From assembly GCA_946618395.1 (NCBI GenBank), contig CAMOLD010000089.1, positions 1 to 5,524 of the forward strand: a stretch of 5,524 nucleotides of DNA, given 5' to 3'. Below, one piece after another: positions 5,196 through 5,524 of the stretch (positions are counted from its first letter, which is position 1; each line of letters opens with the position of its first letter). Below the pieces are notes generated by a model. The model ran no database searches. It saw only the letters and a program-made list of their open reading frames with translations, and was not told where the DNA came from. The translations under genes were made by a program, and so were the position numbers. This stretch comes from an uncultured Clostridia bacterium. GTDB lineage: Bacteria > Bacillota > Clostridia > Oscillospirales > CAG-272.

Positions 5196-5513
5196 TTAGT
5201 GTTTGGCTTCGGCTCTGCCGCAAAGAGAGGCGGGCGAAAGTTGCGAAAAGCAAACGCGAAGCTCCTCTTTTTTGGCGGTATGCCGTTTCTTTTGGCGAAA
5301 GCCGGGGCGCATACGCTCCTGGCGGGTGGGTTCCTTGCGGTAAACCACAAAGGATTTTGGCAGCTCTACCGAGGCAAATTCCACGCGCCCTTCCGCCTGG
5401 GCGCCGGCAATGTATTTTTTGGTCACCGGCGAAACGGTGGCGGTGTCGGCGTCAAAAATGCCAATGATGTTTTTCGTGCGCAAATTCCGGTTGTTTCCTG
5501 CGTGCAAATACAT
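5196..5513 (-). CDS. remB: RemB/YaaB family regulator (DUF370) with an internal basic insertion
   Basis: This small protein of 105 residues sits directly upstream of gyrB, as yaaB (remB) does in Bacillus subtilis, where the RemA/RemB family acts in control of extracellular matrix genes. Family marks are the start MYLHAG, IIGIFDADTATVSPVT (16-31), LPKSFVV (51-57) and, near the end, VCFSQLSPASL (87-97), which matches the usual VYxSxIS.ATL motif. Between the last two lies a stretch of about 29 residues (58-86) rich in Arg and Lys that is longer than the short turn usual in the family. The frame is open throughout and the C-terminal motif is in frame, so this is an insertion rather than a frameshift. 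I chose the ATG at 5511-5513 because the family starts with MY(I/L)H; the GTG at 5520-5522 would add three residues and overlaps the AGG that begins the visible ribosome site. The upstream part of that site is cut by the window edge. Its function in this organism is not shown by the sequence. Confidence 0.88.
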   Translation of the reverse strand: MYLHAGNNRNLRTKNIIGIFDADTATVSPVTKKYIAGAQAEGRVEFASVELPKSFVVYRKEPTRQERMRPGFRQKKRHTAKKEELRVCFSQLSPASLCGRAEAKH

Positions 5514-5524
5514 ACGCCGCACCT

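Noticed and set aside
4135..5199. 354-codon plus-strand frame antisense to gyrB
   Set aside because: It has the same antisense-shadow composition, no family motif and no initiation signal; gyrB is certain on the other strand.
5256..5342. Frameshift in remB
   Set aside because: The conserved C-terminal VCFSQLSPASL is in the same frame as the N-terminal core, so an in-frame insertion explains the extra length.
5520..5522. GTG as an upstream start for remB
   Set aside because: The family begins at MY(I/L)H, and the GTG overlaps the visible AGG of the ribosome site.

Overview
The window is a chromosomal housekeeping segment of a Gram-positive bacterium, most likely one of the Clostridia (Bacillota) and plausibly a GC-rich Oscillospiraceae/Ruminococcaceae-type gut anaerobe. 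The evidence is the gene order remB (yaaB, DUF370) - gyrB - gyrA, which is the classic dnaA/dnaN/recF/remB/gyrB/gyrA neighbourhood of Bacillota. GyrB also lacks the large C-terminal insertion of gammaproteobacteria, the ribosome-binding sites are strong AAAGGAG types, and codon use is GC-rich. The genus assignment is inference from these traits.

All genes lie on the minus strand, so transcription runs from high to low coordinates. At the right edge is remB (5196-5513), the regulator of the RemA/RemB family. After a 98-base gap with GC-rich hairpins comes gyrB (3061-5097), and 32 bases later gyrA (542-3028, TTG start). Together gyrB and gyrA encode the A2B2 DNA gyrase that introduces negative supercoils. 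Downstream of gyrA, after a 225-base intergenic region, an unrelated lipoprotein gene begins (1-316) and runs off the left edge.

The intergenic region 317-541 is the most unusual part. From 344 to 497 it alternates strictly between a seven-base word (GTTATAA/GTTATGA three times, then its inverse TTATAAC/TGATAAC three times) and short GC-rich hairpins. Two further features are a 12-bp inverted repeat that encloses half of the array (424-520) and a last hairpin that touches the gyrA stop codon. A good promoter for the lipoprotein gene (TTGAAC-17-TATAAC) is embedded in the first hairpin and heptamer. I know of no named element with this design.

The gyrase also has non-consensus residues at drug-contact positions. 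GyrA has Gly where most gyrases have Asp/Glu (E. coli position 87). GyrB has His and Leu at the E. coli Arg136 and Thr165 positions. These suggest reduced natural sensitivity to fluoroquinolones and aminocoumarins, but this is a prediction from residue positions only. RemB carries a basic insertion before its conserved C-terminal motif.
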